Notes: generated by a model from the letters alone, not told the origin. DNA of 64,000 nucleotides from Adhaeribacter swui (GCF_014217805.1 NZ_CP055156.1:2982585-3046584), one strand, 5' to 3'. Counted from the stretch's first letter, positions 37,069 to 47,143 are shown. Translations and numbers: made by a program.

Positions 37069-39222
37069 ATGGCCGAATTGATTCATCCGGAAGAGAAAAT
37101 AGAAGTAAGTACTAGTGTTAATAAGCCGATTACCAAAATCGCGCTGATAGGGAATCCAAACTCCGGGAAATCATCTTTATTTAACCAGTTAACCGGTTTA
37201 AACCAGAAAGTAGGTAATTTTCCGGGCGTTACCGTTGATAAAAAAACCGGTATTTGCCAGCTTAATTCGCATCAAAAAGTCAGGATTATTGATTTGCCGG
37301 GTACGTACAGTTTGTACCCTAAATCGCTCGATGAAAAAGTAATTATTGATTTGCTGTATAACCAGCAGTCGGATTTGTACCCGGATTTAGTAATTGTTAC
37401 CGCCGATGCTTCTAATTTAAAGCGCAACCTGCTTTTGTTTACCCAACTCGTAGATTTAAAAATTCCGGCGGTGTTGGCCTTAAACATGATGGATGTTGCT
37501 ACCAAAGAAGGTGTAAAAATTAATCTGGAGCAGTTGCAGCAAGATTTAGGCGTGCCCATTGTGCCTGTAAATGCCCGCAATGGCAGCGGTATTGCCGCCT
37601 TGAAAATTGTAATCTCGCAGCAACTGCAAGCCCCCAAACGATCGTTTTTTAAAATTCCGGAAAATTTAGAAGGCTTGGTGCAGCAGATACGCCAGTATTT
37701 CGATCTGGAAACTGATTACCTGGCCTGGCATTTTGCCCACCAATATCAAAATTTAAAATTTTTATCGGAGACAGATAAAGGTTTTATTTCGAATCTGCTC
37801 CAGCAATATGAGTTTACGTCCAACACTTTACAAGCCAACGAAACCATTACGCGCTACACGCAGATTAACGAGTTACTGCTCGACTCGGTACGCGTAGAAA
37901 AAGCCGATAATAACGAAAAATTCAGCAACCGTTTAGATCAGATTTTAACCCATAAAGTGTGGGGTTACCTGATCTTTTTTACGGTGTTGTTTATGATGTT
38001 TCAGGCCATTTTTGCCTGGGCTACCTACCCGATGGATTTGATTGATGCTGGTGTGACCGGTGTTAATGCATTTATTCAGGAAAGGTTTGATGGACCATTA
38101 ATTAGTTTGCTAACCGAAGGTGTTATTGCCGGGTTGGGTGGTATTTTAATTTTTATTCCGCAGATTGCTATTTTGTTTGCCTTTATTGCCATTCTGGAAG
38201 AAACCGGCTACATGGCCCGGGTTACTTTTATGATGGATAAAATCATGCGCAAATTTGGCCTGAACGGGAAAAGTATTGTGCCGCTTATTTCGGGCGTAGC
38301 CTGTGCGGTGCCCGCGGTAATGGCTGCCCGCAACATTGATAACTGGAAAGACCGGATGATTACCATTTTCGTGACACCGCTCATGAGTTGCTCCGCCCGG
38401 ATTCCGGTTTACACGGTTTTAATTGCCTTGGTAGTGCCCGAAAAATATTACCTGGGCTTTCTAAACCTGCAAGGTATGGTGCTGATGGGCTTGTACTTAC
38501 TGGGTTTTGTAGCGGCGGTACTTTCGGCGTGGGTCATGAAAATAATTTTAAAAACCCGGGAGCGCAGCTATTTTATCATGGAGTTTCCGGTTTATAAAAT
38601 GCCCCGTTGGAAAAACGTGGGACTTACTATTATCGAAAAAGTAAAAGCTTTTGTATTTGAAGCCGGTAAGGTAATTATTGCTATATCGGTGATTTTGTGG
38701 GTGATGGCTTCTTACGGACCGGGCGAACGCATGGCCCAGGTCGAACAAACCGTGCAGCAACAAGCCCGGCAAAACAACTGGACCCAAGAAGAAACTAACA
38801 TCCGCTTGTCCTCCGAGAAATTAGAATCTTCGTACGCCGGCGTATTTGGGCACGCGATAGAACCGGTAATCCGGCCTTTAGGTTTCGACTGGAAAATTGG
38901 TATTGCCCTGCTCACTTCTTTTGCTGCCCGCGAAGTTTTTGTAGGCACCATGTCCACGATTTATAGCGTAGGTGATTCCGAGAATATCAAAACCATTAAA
39001 GAAAAATTAATGACCGAAAAAGACGATGCTGGTAATCCGTTCTTTACCCCAGCACGGGCTTTTTCGCTGCTGATTTTTTACGTATTTGCCATGCAATGCA
39101 TGAGTACCTTGGCCGTAGTTTACCGCGAAACTAAATCATGGCGTTGGCCGGTAATGCAGTTAATTTACATGAGTGGTTTAGCTTACGTGTGTTCGTTTAT
39201 CGTGTACCAGATTTTTAAATAA
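37069..39222 (+). CDS. feoB: Ferrous iron transporter B
   Basis: A 717-residue inner-membrane Fe2+ transporter with an N-terminal G domain: G1 loop GNPNSGKSS (residues 28-36), GNFPGVTVDK, DLPGTYSLYP (G3) and LNMMD (G4). The membrane region carries the two FeoB gate repeats, with GFxxP/C-type text such as SGVACAVPAVMAARNI and TPLMSCSARIPVY, and a conserved REVFVGTMSTIYSVG later. Length is standard. It is coupled to feoA and ends in a 26-bp stem terminator. Confidence 0.96.
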   Translation: MAELIHPEEKIEVSTSVNKPITKIALIGNPNSGKSSLFNQLTGLNQKVGNFPGVTVDKKTGICQLNSHQKVRIIDLPGTYSLYPKSLDEKVIIDLLYNQQSDLYPDLVIVTADASNLKRNLLLFTQLVDLKIPAVLALNMMDVATKEGVKINLEQLQQDLGVPIVPVNARNGSGIAALKIVISQQLQAPKRSFFKIPENLEGLVQQIRQYFDLETDYLAWHFAHQYQNLKFLSETDKGFISNLLQQYEFTSNTLQANETITRYTQINELLLDSVRVEKADNNEKFSNRLDQILTHKVWGYLIFFTVLFMMFQAIFAWATYPMDLIDAGVTGVNAFIQERFDGPLISLLTEGVIAGLGGILIFIPQIAILFAFIAILEETGYMARVTFMMDKIMRKFGLNGKSIVPLISGVACAVPAVMAARNIDNWKDRMITIFVTPLMSCSARIPVYTVLIALVVPEKYYLGFLNLQGMVLMGLYLLGFVAAVLSAWVMKIILKTRERSYFIMEFPVYKMPRWKNVGLTIIEKVKAFVFEAGKVIIAISVILWVMASYGPGERMAQVEQTVQQQARQNNWTQEETNIRLSSEKLESSYAGVFGHAIEPVIRPLGFDWKIGIALLTSFAAREVFVGTMSTIYSVGDSENIKTIKEKLMTEKDDAGNPFFTPARAFSLLIFYVFAMQCMSTLAVVYRETKSWRWPVMQLIYMSGLAYVCSFIVYQIFK

Positions 39223-39280
39223 ACTAGTAATTGCTTGAAAAGCTTTTCTTTATAATCATACGCTGAACTTATACTAACCC

Positions 39281-39337
39281 AAACAATAAAAAGCAAAAGC
39301 CTTCTGCTTATCAGAAGGCTTTTGCTTTTTATTGTTT
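39281..39337 (+). terminator. Very long terminator hairpin of feoAB
   Basis: A 26-bp perfect stem (39281-39306 with 39312-39337) with a 5-nt loop. Its core GCCTTCTG/CAGAAGGC recurs in the hairpin at 40163-40213, which bounds the other side of a gene-free block. Confidence 0.88.
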
Positions 39338-40162
39338 TATCTTGATTGCGTGGAGCTTTTGCAAGCCTTCGTGCCTTGGTGCTATCTAATTTGATTAGTA
39401 ATAAGTTTGCCTTATTGCTACAAGCTTTTTCCTAACGCACGTTTTCCTTTTTCTCTGGCGCAAGTTTTCCATTCAACTTGGGCCTAGCGGCCATGTGAAG
39501 TCTCTGACTTTACTCCGGCTTTAGGCAGAACTCGCATTGGCTGTAATAAGTTGATAAAAGTGAGTTTTAGAAGTTTCATATTTTTTAAAAATTTAATATT
39601 CTACCTTCCTTACGTGGAGCCTTCTAGCTTGGTGGCTTCAAATTTTGCCTCATGGCTGGTGTTAAACCCCTCTCCCTGCGGAACCTCCCCTAAAAACAGG
39701 GGAGGAGATGGCGCTATTTCTTTATTACTGCCTATTCTCGGAATTTTGCTTTGCAGTACGGAACCGTAGCAGGTGCGAGAAAGCCAAACTAGAATCAGTT
39801 ATTTTTCACTACGGCTTTTCTGACTTCAGCCTTTGGGAGTAGATCAAGTTTGTACTTAGGTTTTGGTAATCGTTTTGGAGAAAGGCTAATTCTAAACCAA
39901 AAACAAAAACTGTATTTTCTAATACTTGCAACTAAGTAGCTACAAGCAAAGATACCAGTATAGCCAGCGAGGACCTTCTAAGGTTTCGGTTCTGCACAGC
40001 AGAATTCCGCAGACGGAGTCGAGGAAAGGAAGCTTAGACCGTCCGAACTGGTTAAACGAGGCCTGCCGGCCATGAGGCAAACTCAGCCGGTTCAAATACG
40101 ATGGAACCAGAGCCTGGAGGCTTGAAAAGACTCCAAGTAATCAGGATAATCAAGACAAACCA
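39338..40162. repeat. Gene-free block of degenerate inverted repeats
   Basis: This 0.8-kb stretch has no credible gene. It holds diverged copies of a ~80-bp motif starting TGGAG...: plus strand 39351-39425 and 39615-39670, minus strand 40050-40136. Two copies share the block TTTGCCTCATGGC(C/T)GG (39643-39659; minus 40066-40082). A second shared module, CGGAATT(C/T)TGCT(G/T)TGCAG, lies at 39738-39766 (plus) and 39980-40010 (minus). So 39615-39766 and 39980-40136 form a degenerate inverted duplication. A small CCTCCCCT hairpin sits at 39684-39705. Confidence 0.6.
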
Positions 40163-40213
40163 ATAAAACACAAAAAAGCCTTCTGTTTAACAGAAGGCTT
40201 TTTTGTGTTTTAT
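40163..40213. terminator. Long terminator hairpin
   Basis: A 24-bp perfect stem (40163-40186 with 40190-40213) with a 3-nt loop and an AAGCCTTCTG core matching the feoAB terminator. On the minus strand it ends the cytochrome-dehydrogenase transcript that stops at 40230. Confidence 0.88.
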
Positions 40214-40229
40214 CAAAAATTTAAAAATT

Positions 40230-43200
40230 TTAGTTAGAAGCAGAAGCTTTTTTGAGTGAAGTTAAGTATTCCACCAGGTTTACCAGTTCTTTCTCAGACA
40301 TGGTTTGTTGCAGGTTAGAGGGCATTAACGAGGTATCCATTTGCTTTTTAGAAGTTATATCGGCTAGGGCATAACTGGTAATGGAGCCACCTGGTTGGCG
40401 CAAGTCTAACTTGTCTTCGGTTTGGCTGGCAATAATACCTACTACCTGGCTACCATCTTTTAATTTTAACTGATACCCTTCGTAACCAAAACTAATACCG
40501 GCATCTGGGTGCAGAATAGATTTGTAAAGCGCCTCTTTTGGTAATTTATTGCCAATTTCGGATAGTTCCGGACCAAAGGCAGTACCTTCGCCGTTTACTT
40601 TATGGCAAACCAAACATGATTGTGAAAACACCGCCTTGCCATTTACCGGGTCGCCGTTTAAAGCCGCTAACTGGTCGATGGGAGGCAGGGGGTTACCTTC
40701 GCGAGAAGGCGTTTTTAAATATTGGGCCGCTTCGGTCCGGATGTTTTCGCGCCAGGAGTTTAGTAAAACACTACCCGCCGCTTGCTGCATTTCCGGGCTA
40801 AGCTTATTGTTTTTAACAATATTAAGCAACCGGGCTTCGCCGGAACCACCCCTGCCAATTTTCTTTAATGCCATTTTTCGAACTTCCGGGGTGCGGTTGC
40901 CGTTTAGGGCAACATCTTCGAGCAGTTCCTGCGCTTTTTTGTCTTCGTAGCGGCCCATGGCCGTAATCATGGCTAAAGCGGTTTCTTCTTTCCCGTTTAA
41001 AACACGCATAATCTGGTCGGGTCCGGTGCGTAATAAGATTTTAGAAGCTTCTACGCCAGTTTCAGATTCGGGCTGGGTGGTGGCTAGGCGTACTAATTCG
41101 GCATTCTGGTCTTTTACATCAAAGCGTTTTACCAGTTGCACAAATTGGTGCTGGCCTTTTACAGTTTGCAAGGCCCGTTTTAAAGCGGTTTGTACCTGCG
41201 GATCGGAACCATATTTTTTAGCATCAATGTGATTTAAAGCCAACGAAGTAATCTGCGCTTGTTGCGGGTTATTGCCGTTTAGTAAACCAATTAAAATTTG
41301 TTGCTTCGCGTCATCTTCAGGGTAAAAATCGAAAGCCCGGAAATAGCGGGGACGTTCTTTTTCGTTCACCGAAGCCTGAACAATTACCGTAGGCAACATT
41401 TTTAAAGCTTCCGGGGTGCGGGCGCGCCAGATAATATCGCGGTTGGCTTTGTTACTTAAATCGCGGTTGCCTTGTTTTTGCCAGTTAGCAAAGAAAGTAT
41501 CCCACTGCAGATCAGCGCCAATGCCCAATGCTTCCAGGTACCAACGGTCTTGTCCATCGTACTGGTTCGCCAGGGTAGTCCATATTTGAGCCGCTTCCGG
41601 CGATTTATTAAACCTTAAGTTTACGGCTACTTCGCGGCGTACCTGCGGCGATGGATCTTTAGCTAATTTAGTTAAAATGGGAATGGTGTTCATCTTCAGC
41701 TCTTCGGCAGCGCGTATACCGGCCATGCGGATGTTGGCATCGGAGTCGTTAACGGCGGCATCAATATATTTTTTGCCTTTTTTATCCAGCTTGCTCAACA
41801 ACCAAAAGGCCCGGGCACGGAATCGGGGATTACTATCGGAATTAAACATTTTAGCCAGTACTTTCTCCGACTTTTTACCCCAGCCTTGGAGTTTTTCGTA
41901 GGCTAAGTAGCGGGTAGCCAAATTCGGGCTTTTTAAAGCTTCAGCGGCACCGGCTGGATTAGATAAATCAAATTTAGGTACGGTGTACGCGGTACCCGGA
42001 GGCGCTAACCGGAAGATACGGCCTTTTTCCAGATCACCTACCTGGTGGCCACCCACGCCCGGATCGTACCAATCCGATACAAACAAAGATCCATCCGGGG
42101 CAATGGTTACATCCGAAGGCCGGAACCACTTATCTTCTTTGGTTTTTAAAATATTTACAATTTCAGCTTTATAACCGGCGCCATCGTTTTGCACCGGGTA
42201 GGCACGTACCACGTTTGGTCCGGCATCCGAGTGAATCATCTGACCCTGGAACTGGCTAGGCAATAAATTACCTTCGTACAGCACCATACCGGTAGGAGAG
42301 CCCGCTCCGGTTTGCAACAGATTCGGAACTACGCCCGGATCATTCAGGTGCCAGTGGCGCAACGGAATTTCTTCTTCCATGTTGGTGCGCGGCGATTGCC
42401 AACTGGCGCCGGTCATTTGGTCCTGGTAGCCATAATTGCCATAAGGCATCACGTAATTAATGCGTACACCCCGGTTTCCATCGTCGTCGTTATCGGATTG
42501 CCACAGTGTACCGTAGGAGTCAACGGCTACTTCGTAATTATTCCGGAAGTTATGACCCAGTACCTCAATGTTAGAACCATCCATGTCGCAGCGGAATACC
42601 ATACCCTGGCGGTAAGGCTTGCCGTTGTTGGCAATTTCATTCCCTTCGCGATCTTTTAGGGGGTTGCCGTCTTTATCTTTTATTTGCTGGCCTTCGTTAC
42701 CAAAGTTAAAATACAATTTGCCATCAGGGCCAAAGGTAAAAGCATGCACGGCATGGTCGTGTTGCTCGCCGCCGATACCGGTAAACAGTAACTCTTTTTT
42801 ATCAGCTTTATCATCGCCGTCGGTATCGGTAAATACAAATACGTTGGGCGATACCGATACAATTACCTTGTTGCCCAGCACCGCAATACCTAAAGCCGAG
42901 TTTACATCATTGCCCTGGTAAAATACTTTTTCTTTATCGGCTTTGCCGTCGCCGTCAGTATCTTCCAGAATTAAAATGCGCTCGCCTTCTTCCTGGGTTT
43001 TATTTTTAGGATTGAGCTTAGGCCGGTAATTTACGCCTTCGCACACCCACACCCGGCCTTTAGCGTCAATGTCCATATTAGTGGGGTTGCGCAGCGATGG
43101 TTCCTGGGCAAACGTTTTTACTTCCAAACCATTGGCTACTTCAAAGCCTTTGGTAAGATCGTCGTCGGCGGGTCGTATTTTGTAAATATTGGTGCTAAAT

Positions 43201-43316
43201 GCAGCACTTATGCATAGCAAGCCACCAACGAGCAAGCGGTTTTTGGTGCTTCCCAGCGAAACCCGTTTACTTAACTGCCCAGACCGTTGTGCGGCAGATT
43301 TCCCTTTTTTACTCAT
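40230..43316 (-). CDS. PVC-type dehydrogenase with HEAT repeats and c-type heme domain
   Basis: A 1028-residue exported protein. An N-terminal membrane segment (LLVGGLLCISAAFS) follows a basic tail. A beta-propeller resembling sugar/sorbosone dehydrogenases fills about residues 55-440 (ILEDTDGDGKADKEKVF, NFRNNYEVAVDSYG). HEAT-like helical repeats follow (about 460-860), then a cytochrome c domain with CLVCH (Cys901, Cys904, His905) and Met ligand region. It should oxidise a sugar-type substrate and pass electrons to the respiratory chain in the periplasm. Substrate unknown; the carbohydrate neighbours suggest a glycoside. Confidence 0.82.
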   Translation of the reverse strand: MSKKGKSAAQRSGQLSKRVSLGSTKNRLLVGGLLCISAAFSTNIYKIRPADDDLTKGFEVANGLEVKTFAQEPSLRNPTNMDIDAKGRVWVCEGVNYRPKLNPKNKTQEEGERILILEDTDGDGKADKEKVFYQGNDVNSALGIAVLGNKVIVSVSPNVFVFTDTDGDDKADKKELLFTGIGGEQHDHAVHAFTFGPDGKLYFNFGNEGQQIKDKDGNPLKDREGNEIANNGKPYRQGMVFRCDMDGSNIEVLGHNFRNNYEVAVDSYGTLWQSDNDDDGNRGVRINYVMPYGNYGYQDQMTGASWQSPRTNMEEEIPLRHWHLNDPGVVPNLLQTGAGSPTGMVLYEGNLLPSQFQGQMIHSDAGPNVVRAYPVQNDGAGYKAEIVNILKTKEDKWFRPSDVTIAPDGSLFVSDWYDPGVGGHQVGDLEKGRIFRLAPPGTAYTVPKFDLSNPAGAAEALKSPNLATRYLAYEKLQGWGKKSEKVLAKMFNSDSNPRFRARAFWLLSKLDKKGKKYIDAAVNDSDANIRMAGIRAAEELKMNTIPILTKLAKDPSPQVRREVAVNLRFNKSPEAAQIWTTLANQYDGQDRWYLEALGIGADLQWDTFFANWQKQGNRDLSNKANRDIIWRARTPEALKMLPTVIVQASVNEKERPRYFRAFDFYPEDDAKQQILIGLLNGNNPQQAQITSLALNHIDAKKYGSDPQVQTALKRALQTVKGQHQFVQLVKRFDVKDQNAELVRLATTQPESETGVEASKILLRTGPDQIMRVLNGKEETALAMITAMGRYEDKKAQELLEDVALNGNRTPEVRKMALKKIGRGGSGEARLLNIVKNNKLSPEMQQAAGSVLLNSWRENIRTEAAQYLKTPSREGNPLPPIDQLAALNGDPVNGKAVFSQSCLVCHKVNGEGTAFGPELSEIGNKLPKEALYKSILHPDAGISFGYEGYQLKLKDGSQVVGIIASQTEDKLDLRQPGGSITSYALADITSKKQMDTSLMPSNLQQTMSEKELVNLVEYLTSLKKASASN

Positions 43317-43340
43317 TACTAAAAATTAAAAAATAAAAAA

Positions 43341-44273
43341 TTAAGCTACACTAAAGTCGTCGGAAGTAACGTAGGCATTAATTAACGCTTTTTCGCCTTC
43401 TTTGCCCGGAGTCGCGTTGCCGTGCTCCATGCCCATTACCCCTTTGTAGCCTTTTTTGTAAATGTGCTCAAATACTTTTTTGTAATTTATTTCGCCGGTA
43501 GTAGGCTCGTTGCGGCCAGGCTCATCGCCAATCTGGATGTAGGCAATTTCGTCCCAGCATTGATCCATGTTGTAAATTAAGCGTCCTTCGTTTTTCTGCA
43601 TGTGATAAGCGTCGTACAGGATTTTGCAAGCCGGGCTTTTTACCCCTTTGCAAATCATGTAGGTTTGGTCGGAGGTGCGTAAAAATAAATTTGGCGAATC
43701 GCTGAGCGGCTCCAGTACCATTACCAGATTGTGCGGTTCCAGAATTTCGGCCCCGCGTTGCAAAGCTTCAATTACATTACCCGTTTGAATACCAATCGGA
43801 ATGTTACGGTGAAAATCGCCGGGTACTACGGTCATCCATTTGGCGTTTACGCGTTTAGCGGTTTCTACGGCTTTTTTGCAGCCATTCAAGAAAATATCAA
43901 TGTGTTCTTTTTTGCCGGCGGCTAAGGTGTTTTGGCCATTTCCGCCTTTATCTACCACAAATACGCCCATGGTCATACCCAGCTTAGCCAAAGTGTCGCC
44001 AATTTTAGTTTGCTCGGCGGGTGGGCGACCCATCATACCGTTATCTTCCAGAGCCATGAAACCATTATCGGCCATAAACTTAAGCTGATCCACCACATCA
44101 TCGCCGGCACTATTTTTAAACATGCCAAAGTGTGGGGCATAATTAAGCTTAAATTTGCGTTTGGGAGCCACTGCCGATGCAGCAGCCTGTAGTTCCGGAC
44201 TAAGCGAAGCCGAACCCAGCGCCACAGCAGCACTGGCAGCTAAGCCTTTTTGAAAGAAATTTCTACGGTTCAT
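43341..44273 (-). CDS. Exported TIM-barrel isomerase/epimerase-like protein
   Basis: A 310-residue member of the xylose-isomerase-like TIM-barrel superfamily (hydroxypyruvate isomerase-like). A twin-arginine signal (MNRRNFFQKGLAASAAVALG) indicates folded export. The barrel shows metal-site stretches typical of the family: VLEPLSDSP, LYDAYHMQKNEG, AYIQIGDEPGRNEP and GYKGVMGMEHG. It lies 24 bp downstream of... the same-strand cytochrome dehydrogenase gene starts after it, so the two are cotranscribed, this gene first. Likely acts on a keto-sugar in the periplasm (inference). Confidence 0.85.
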   Translation of the reverse strand: MNRRNFFQKGLAASAAVALGSASLSPELQAAASAVAPKRKFKLNYAPHFGMFKNSAGDDVVDQLKFMADNGFMALEDNGMMGRPPAEQTKIGDTLAKLGMTMGVFVVDKGGNGQNTLAAGKKEHIDIFLNGCKKAVETAKRVNAKWMTVVPGDFHRNIPIGIQTGNVIEALQRGAEILEPHNLVMVLEPLSDSPNLFLRTSDQTYMICKGVKSPACKILYDAYHMQKNEGRLIYNMDQCWDEIAYIQIGDEPGRNEPTTGEINYKKVFEHIYKKGYKGVMGMEHGNATPGKEGEKALINAYVTSDDFSVA

Positions 44274-44710
44274 AAGAAAGGTGTATTTGCTATTAAAAGA
44301 GTAAATAATTCGGTTTTAAGAATCTAAAATAGAATATTAATTTAAAATATTTCAAGTGAGCGAACCGTTATCTTAGGTTTTTTACATATTAGCTAAGGCT
44401 AAGCCTTATTTGTTGCAGGAAGTGTAGTATAAACACCTAATTAGTATTAATTGTACAATAAGATGGTAGTCTTACTTTATTATTCGCTTGCTTCTGTTTG
44501 CGCTTGTCCGCATCCGTCAGAATTAAGATGTTCGCTATTTCGGAAACTATAATTTTTTTAAAAGTTTCGGTTTTATATTTTTTTAATTTTCTACTAGTTT
44601 TAGAAGCAAAGTGCCGTATTTTCGAGGCTGGGAACTAGGGAGCATACTTTAGTGCTACTGGTACTTAAAATTTGATTAAATCAGCAAAACAAGATAAAAG
44701 CTTACTGTAC
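44274..44710. other. Divergent intergenic region
   Basis: This 437-bp AT-rich gap separates the divergent TIM-barrel and Gfo/Idh genes and must hold both promoters. No consensus promoter, operator or RNA element is convincing. Confidence 0.5.
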
Positions 44711-45871
44711 ATGATGAACCGAAAACTTAGAATGGGCATGATTGGTGGGGGCAAAGATGCCTTTATTGGCGCTGTACACCGCATGGCCGCTGCTTTAGAT
44801 GGTGAAATTGAGTTTGTTTGCGGCGCTTTCAGCAGCAACGCAGAAAAATCAAAAGCTTCCGGCGAGGCTTTGCGTTTACCACCGGATCGGGTGTATGCCA
44901 ATTTTGAGGAAATGATCCTGAAAGAAAAAGAGCTGCCCGAGGGCGAACGCATGGATTTTGTTTCGATTGTAACGCCTAACCACATGCACTTTCCGCCGGC
45001 TAAAATGGCGTTAGAAAATGGTTTCCATGTAGTGTGCGATAAGCCGGTTACTTTAAACTTGCAGGAAGCTTTAGATTTAAAAAAAGTAATTGACGAAACC
45101 GGTTTGTTGTTTTGCCTCACGCATAATTATACCGGCTACCCTATGGTAAAAGAAGCCCGGGCTATGGTACAAAGTGGTAAACTGGGTAAAATCCGGAAGG
45201 TAATTGTGGAATATCCGCAAGGTTGGCTGGCCCAATTGCTGGAAGCTACCGGTAATAAGCAAGCCGATTGGCGCACCGACCCGGCCCGTTCTGGTGCTGC
45301 CGGTTGCATGGGCGATATTGGTACTCACGCCGAAAATTTAGCCGAATACATTACCGGTTTAAAAATTACGGAGCTTTGCGCTGACTTAACCACTTTTGTA
45401 GAAGGCCGCAAATTAGAAGACGATGGTAACGTGTTGTTGCGGTTTGATAACGGCGCCAAAGGCGTATTACACGCCAGCCAGATTGCCAACGGCGAGGAAA
45501 ATGATTTAAATATCAGGGTTTACGGCGAGTTTGGCGGCTTGCAGTGGTGGCAAATGGACCCCAATACGCTTATCTATAAAACCAACGAAGAAGGTGCTCG
45601 TCGCCTGCGGCCGGGAGTAGGGCAGCAATCCGAAGCTACCAAAGCCCACATCCGGGTACCGGCTGGTCATCCCGAGGCATTTCTGGAAGCTTTTGCCAAT
45701 TTATACCGCAATTTCGCCATTACTTTACGCGCCCGCATGAACGGCGAAGAACCTAATCCGATTTACACCGATTTTCCGGGCATTGAAGAGGGTATTCGCG
45801 GCTTAGCGTTTATTGATACTTGCCTGGCTTCCGCCCACTCCGACCAGAAATGGACGAAGTTTGTGATTTAG
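44711..45871 (+). CDS. Gfo/Idh/MocA family oxidoreductase
   Basis: About 386 residues from the ATG at 44711 (a second ATG follows at 44714; the upstream TTG frame is not family-like). The Rossmann start [17 protein letters not shown], the [18 protein letters not shown] strand and the CDKPVTLNL motif with the conserved Lys identify an NAD(P)-dependent sugar dehydrogenase. The active-site His lies in [13 protein letters not shown]. No export signal is seen, so it is cytosolic. It is followed by a TIM-barrel isomerase, a pairing typical of inositol or 3-keto-glycoside pathways. Confidence 0.9.
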   Translation: MMNRKLRMGMIGGGKDAFIGAVHRMAAALDGEIEFVCGAFSSNAEKSKASGEALRLPPDRVYANFEEMILKEKELPEGERMDFVSIVTPNHMHFPPAKMALENGFHVVCDKPVTLNLQEALDLKKVIDETGLLFCLTHNYTGYPMVKEARAMVQSGKLGKIRKVIVEYPQGWLAQLLEATGNKQADWRTDPARSGAAGCMGDIGTHAENLAEYITGLKITELCADLTTFVEGRKLEDDGNVLLRFDNGAKGVLHASQIANGEENDLNIRVYGEFGGLQWWQMDPNTLIYKTNEEGARRLRPGVGQQSEATKAHIRVPAGHPEAFLEAFANLYRNFAITLRARMNGEEPNPIYTDFPGIEEGIRGLAFIDTCLASAHSDQKWTKFVI

Positions 45872-46029
45872 ACCATAAACAAACCATGGTCGATAATCTA
45901 ATAGGAAGGTGGTTATCGACTAAATTACTTAATAACATTTGTATACTATGGTTTACGGATCATTGACTAAATAAAATATTGTTTAACCCCTCCGTGGACT
46001 GTCGTCCATGGACTATCGACTAATTATTC
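45872..46029. repeat. Intergenic 7-bp-periodic repeats
   Basis: The gap between two same-strand genes contains four consecutive 7-bp units (TGGACTG, TCGTCCA, TGGACTA, TCGACTA; 45995-46022), including the palindrome GTCCATGGAC (46004-46013). A smaller palindrome ACCATGGT lies at 45883-45890 followed by CGATAATC, and TATCGACTAA recurs at 45915 and 46014. The 7-bp periodicity resembles the AATTAGA arrays near 8 and 10 kb, with a different unit. Confidence 0.55.
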
Positions 46030-47076
46030 ATGAAAGGACCCGGAATATTTTTAGCGCAGTTTTTGGGCGACGAAGCCCCTTTTAATTCTTATGAAAGTAT
46101 TTGTAAATGGGCCGCCGGTTTAGGTTATAAAGGTGTACAAATTCCTACCTGGGCCAGCAGCATCGTAGATTTAAAACAATTAGCCGAAAGCAAAACCTAC
46201 GCCGATGAGTTTAAAGGTATAGCCCAAGCCGCCGGCGTAGAAATTACCGAATTATCGACGCACTTACAAGGGCAATTAGTAGCCGTTCACCCGGCTTACG
46301 ATGCCATGTTTGATGGTTTTGCTCCGGCCGAATACCACAATAACCCCAAAGCCCGTACCGAATGGGCCGTACAACAATTGAAATACGCCGCTAAAGCTAG
46401 CCAGAACTTAGGCTTAACGGCCCACGCTACTTTCTCGGGGGCTTTGCTATGGCATACGGTTTACCCTTGGCCGCAGCGCCCGGCTGGTTTAGTAGAAACT
46501 GGTTTTAAAGAATTGGCTAATCGCTGGTTACCGATCTTAAATGCTTTTGATGAAGTAGGGGTAGATGTATGTTACGAAATTCACCCGGGCGAAGACTTGC
46601 ATGATGGCGTAACTTTTGAACGTTTCTTAGCCGCTACCGGTAACCACAAACGAGTAAACTTACTCTACGATCCGAGCCACTTTGTGCTGCAACAATTAGA
46701 TTATTTACAGTACATCGATATCTATCACGAGCATATTAAAATGTTCCACGTAAAAGATGCCGAGTTTAACCCTACGGGCCGTTCCGGGGTGTACGGTGGC
46801 TACCAGGATTGGATTGATCGTCCGGGACGTTTCCGTTCATTAGGCGATGGCCAGGTAGACTTTATGGGTATCTTCAGTAAACTGGCGCAGTACAACTACG
46901 AAGGCTGGGCCGTGTTGGAGTGGGAGTGCGCCATTAAACATCCAGAGGATGGTGCTGCGGAGGGTGCGCCGTTTATTCAGCAACATATTATTCGCCGCAC
47001 CGAACGAGCTTTTGACGATTTTGCCGGCACTGGCTCCGACGAAGCGTACAACCGCAAAGTTCTGGGATTAGATTAA
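46030..47076 (+). CDS. Cytosolic sugar isomerase/epimerase-like TIM-barrel protein
   Basis: A 348-residue member of the xylose-isomerase-like TIM-barrel superfamily without a signal peptide. Metal-site motifs are CYEIHPGEDLHDG, NLLYDPSHFVLQQLDY, MFHVKDAEF and WAVLEWECAIKHPEDG, the last carrying the conserved Glu. Family members isomerise, epimerise or lyase sugar substrates with a divalent metal. It follows the Gfo/Idh gene on the same strand across a 158-bp repeat-bearing gap. A role after the dehydrogenase in keto-sugar processing is inference. Confidence 0.88.
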   Translation: MKGPGIFLAQFLGDEAPFNSYESICKWAAGLGYKGVQIPTWASSIVDLKQLAESKTYADEFKGIAQAAGVEITELSTHLQGQLVAVHPAYDAMFDGFAPAEYHNNPKARTEWAVQQLKYAAKASQNLGLTAHATFSGALLWHTVYPWPQRPAGLVETGFKELANRWLPILNAFDEVGVDVCYEIHPGEDLHDGVTFERFLAATGNHKRVNLLYDPSHFVLQQLDYLQYIDIYHEHIKMFHVKDAEFNPTGRSGVYGGYQDWIDRPGRFRSLGDGQVDFMGIFSKLAQYNYEGWAVLEWECAIKHPEDGAAEGAPFIQQHIIRRTERAFDDFAGTGSDEAYNRKVLGLD

Positions 47077-47100
47077 GTTCTTCTATCCTTAAAAATTTAA

Positions 47101-47143
47101 AACCCTACCGGATACTTGTTTTACACGAGTATCCGGTAAGGTT
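47101..47143 (+). terminator. Intrinsic terminator
   Basis: A 16-bp stem with one mismatch (47101-47116 with 47128-47143, core CTACCGGATACT) followed by a T-run. It ends the Gfo/Idh-TIM-barrel transcript. Confidence 0.8.

Noticed and set aside
39551-39769. A 72-codon open frame in the gene-free block
   Set aside because: Composition is unlike a gene, it crosses a repeat copy and a small hairpin, and it has no domain, signal or conserved motif.
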